DNA of 64,000 nt from Rhodobacteraceae bacterium HIMB11 (GTDB taxonomy: Bacteria > Pseudomonadota > Alphaproteobacteria > Rhodobacterales > Rhodobacteraceae): assembly GCA_000472185.1 (NCBI GenBank), contig AVDB01000011.1, positions 1 to 64,000 of the forward strand, in the 5' to 3' direction. The notes under the pieces are model-generated. The model did not search any database and had not been told where the DNA came from. It saw only the letters and a program-made list of their open reading frames with translations. The translations under genes and the position numbers were made by a program. Below, one piece after another: positions 63,362 to 64,000 of this stretch. How positions within the stretch are numbered: position 1 is the first letter of the stretch; each line of letters starts with the position of its first letter.

Positions 63362-63901
63362 ATGAAAAAGTGGTTATCAATCTTTCTCTTGGTATTTACC
63401 GCAGCTTGTGGAGGTGTCCCAGAAGAGCAATTGGCGGCAGATGGTAAACCGCTTCCAAAATTTTATGACCTGGCAACAGTTGATGCGGCAACTCTTCAAT
63501 TTCGAATGCTAGACGCTGTCAATGCTCTGCGAAGTAGCGCTGGATTAAATCAACTAACTCTAAATGCCGAACTAACAGCTGCAGCGGCAACGCATTCGCG
63601 CGACATGGCATTGCAAAATCGTCCATGGCATTTTGGATCGGATGGCTCTTCTCCGCTCGATCGGGCGAAACGCGTTGGATACGAAAAACAGTTTTTGGGT
63701 GAAACGATCTCAGAGACCTATGAAAGTGAAATTTTGACCCTGGCTGCATGGATTGAAGATGATGCTACTCGCTTTATTCTCATGGATCAGGGAGCCACTG
63801 AGATGGGATTTTCATGGTTTCAAGAGCCTAATGGTAAAATATGGTGGACGCTTGTGACAGGCGGGCCAATGCTCAGCGCGCGTGATGTTACCGCTGAATA
63901 A
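63362..63901 (+). CDS. CAP (SCP/PR1)-domain lipoprotein
   Basis: The 179-aa protein has a lipoprotein signal with lipobox FTAAC (Cys16). A CAP domain follows: LDAVNALRSSAGLNQLTLNAELTAAAATHSRDMALQNRPWHFGSDG, with conserved His residues in HSRDM and WHFGS. The function of bacterial CAP proteins is mostly unknown, and cell-envelope roles are suspected. ATG 63362 is preceded by AGGTGA; GTG 63353 is an alternative. Its stop overlaps the neighbouring L,D-transpeptidase tail to tail. Confidence 0.85.
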   Translation: MKKWLSIFLLVFTAACGGVPEEQLAADGKPLPKFYDLATVDAATLQFRMLDAVNALRSSAGLNQLTLNAELTAAAATHSRDMALQNRPWHFGSDGSSPLDRAKRVGYEKQFLGETISETYESEILTLAAWIEDDATRFILMDQGATEMGFSWFQEPNGKIWWTLVTGGPMLSARDVTAE

Positions 63902-64000
63902 AGATTGGCGTTCCAATACCTATCATTGAATAAATTTCTGTCATCTCTGCATCGGTCACAGCAATGCACCCTGCGGTCCAATCGCGGTCAAAAAAATAGC
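63888..64000 (-). CDS. L,D-transpeptidase C-terminus (cut by window edge)
   Basis: The minus strand from the window end reads YFFDRDWTAGCIAVTDAEM and then EIYSMIGIGTPIFIQR to TAA at 63888. DWTAGCIAVTD with the catalytic Cys is the YkuD C-terminal signature. Only 37 codons are visible. It overlaps the CAP lipoprotein stop by 14 nt. Confidence 0.85.
   Translation of the reverse strand, partial: YFFDRDWTAGCIAVTDAEMTEIYSMIGIGTPIFIQR

Overview
The window is a nearly complete photosynthesis gene cluster (PGC) of an aerobic anoxygenic phototrophic alphaproteobacterium, most likely a marine Rhodobacteraceae (Roseobacter-group) with moderate-to-low G+C for that group. The gene order (bchFNBHLM-lhaA-puhABC-bciE-acsF-puhE-hemA-cycA; bchIDO-crtA; crtIB-tspO; crtCD; crtEF-bchCXYZ-pufQBALMC-dxs; ppaA-ppsR-bchG-bch2-bchP-idi) is the Rhodobacter/Roseobacter type. 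The reaction centre carries a tetrahaem cytochrome (pufC), and no pufX is present. Ring-E closure is by the O2-dependent AcsF/BciE cyclase, and no bchE is seen. Together with aerobic hemF this indicates pigment synthesis in oxygen. The species call is inference.

Layout: 1-2.3 kb, a partial FAD-linked dehydrogenase and hemF (minus strand). 2.3-4.3 kb, a membrane protein with a possible NYN-type nuclease domain, the 8-vinyl reductase bciA, and an unrecognised 70-aa membrane protein. 4.3-10.5 kb (minus), idi, bchP, bch2/orf428, bchG, ppsR and ppaA. 10.8-26.5 kb (plus), the long bchF-to-cycA superoperon. 26.5-30.7 kb (minus), bchO, bchD, bchI and crtA. 30.8-33.8 kb (plus), crtI, crtB and tspO. 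33.8-36.3 kb (minus), crtC and crtD. 36.3-49.2 kb (plus), crtE, crtF, bchCXYZ, pufQBALMC and dxs. The flank from 49.3 kb holds housekeeping genes: a YdeI-like protein, Nudix and FAH-family enzymes (minus), msrA, petABC (cytochrome bc1), an MFS remnant, GNAT and Hpt genes (minus), a LuxR-type response regulator, an acyl ligase, a thiolase, the biotin transporter bioMNY (minus), and a small cell-envelope group (L,D-transpeptidases and a CAP lipoprotein).

The genes form one pathway. ALA (HemA) and coproporphyrinogen oxidation (HemF) feed Mg-chelatase (BchHID), BchM, AcsF/BciE, DPOR (BchLNB), BciA, BchF, COR (BchXYZ), BchC, BchG and BchP to give bacteriochlorophyll a. Dxs and Idi supply isoprenoid. 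CrtE, B, I, C, D, F and A make spheroidene-series carotenoids. PufLM, PuhA and PufC with PufBA form the RC-LH1 complex, which cytochrome c2 and bc1 re-reduce. Eight TGT-N12-ACA PpsR-type operators sit at the expected bchG, bchF, crtA/crtI, crtD/crtE and bchC promoters. A ninth lies downstream of dxs with no recognised gene beside it, next to potential RNA structure.

As read, four genes contain apparent single-base frameshifts at homopolymers. bchN and bchD are both essential for bacteriochlorophyll, and each has a 7-nt run where 8 would restore the frame. A thiolase has C4 where C3 is expected. An MFS gene has C7 where C8 is expected, and it also lacks its N-terminus. Sequencing error is the simplest explanation for the bch pair, but slippage-dependent expression is worth excluding. 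No tRNA, rRNA, CRISPR array, insertion sequence or integrase was recognised.
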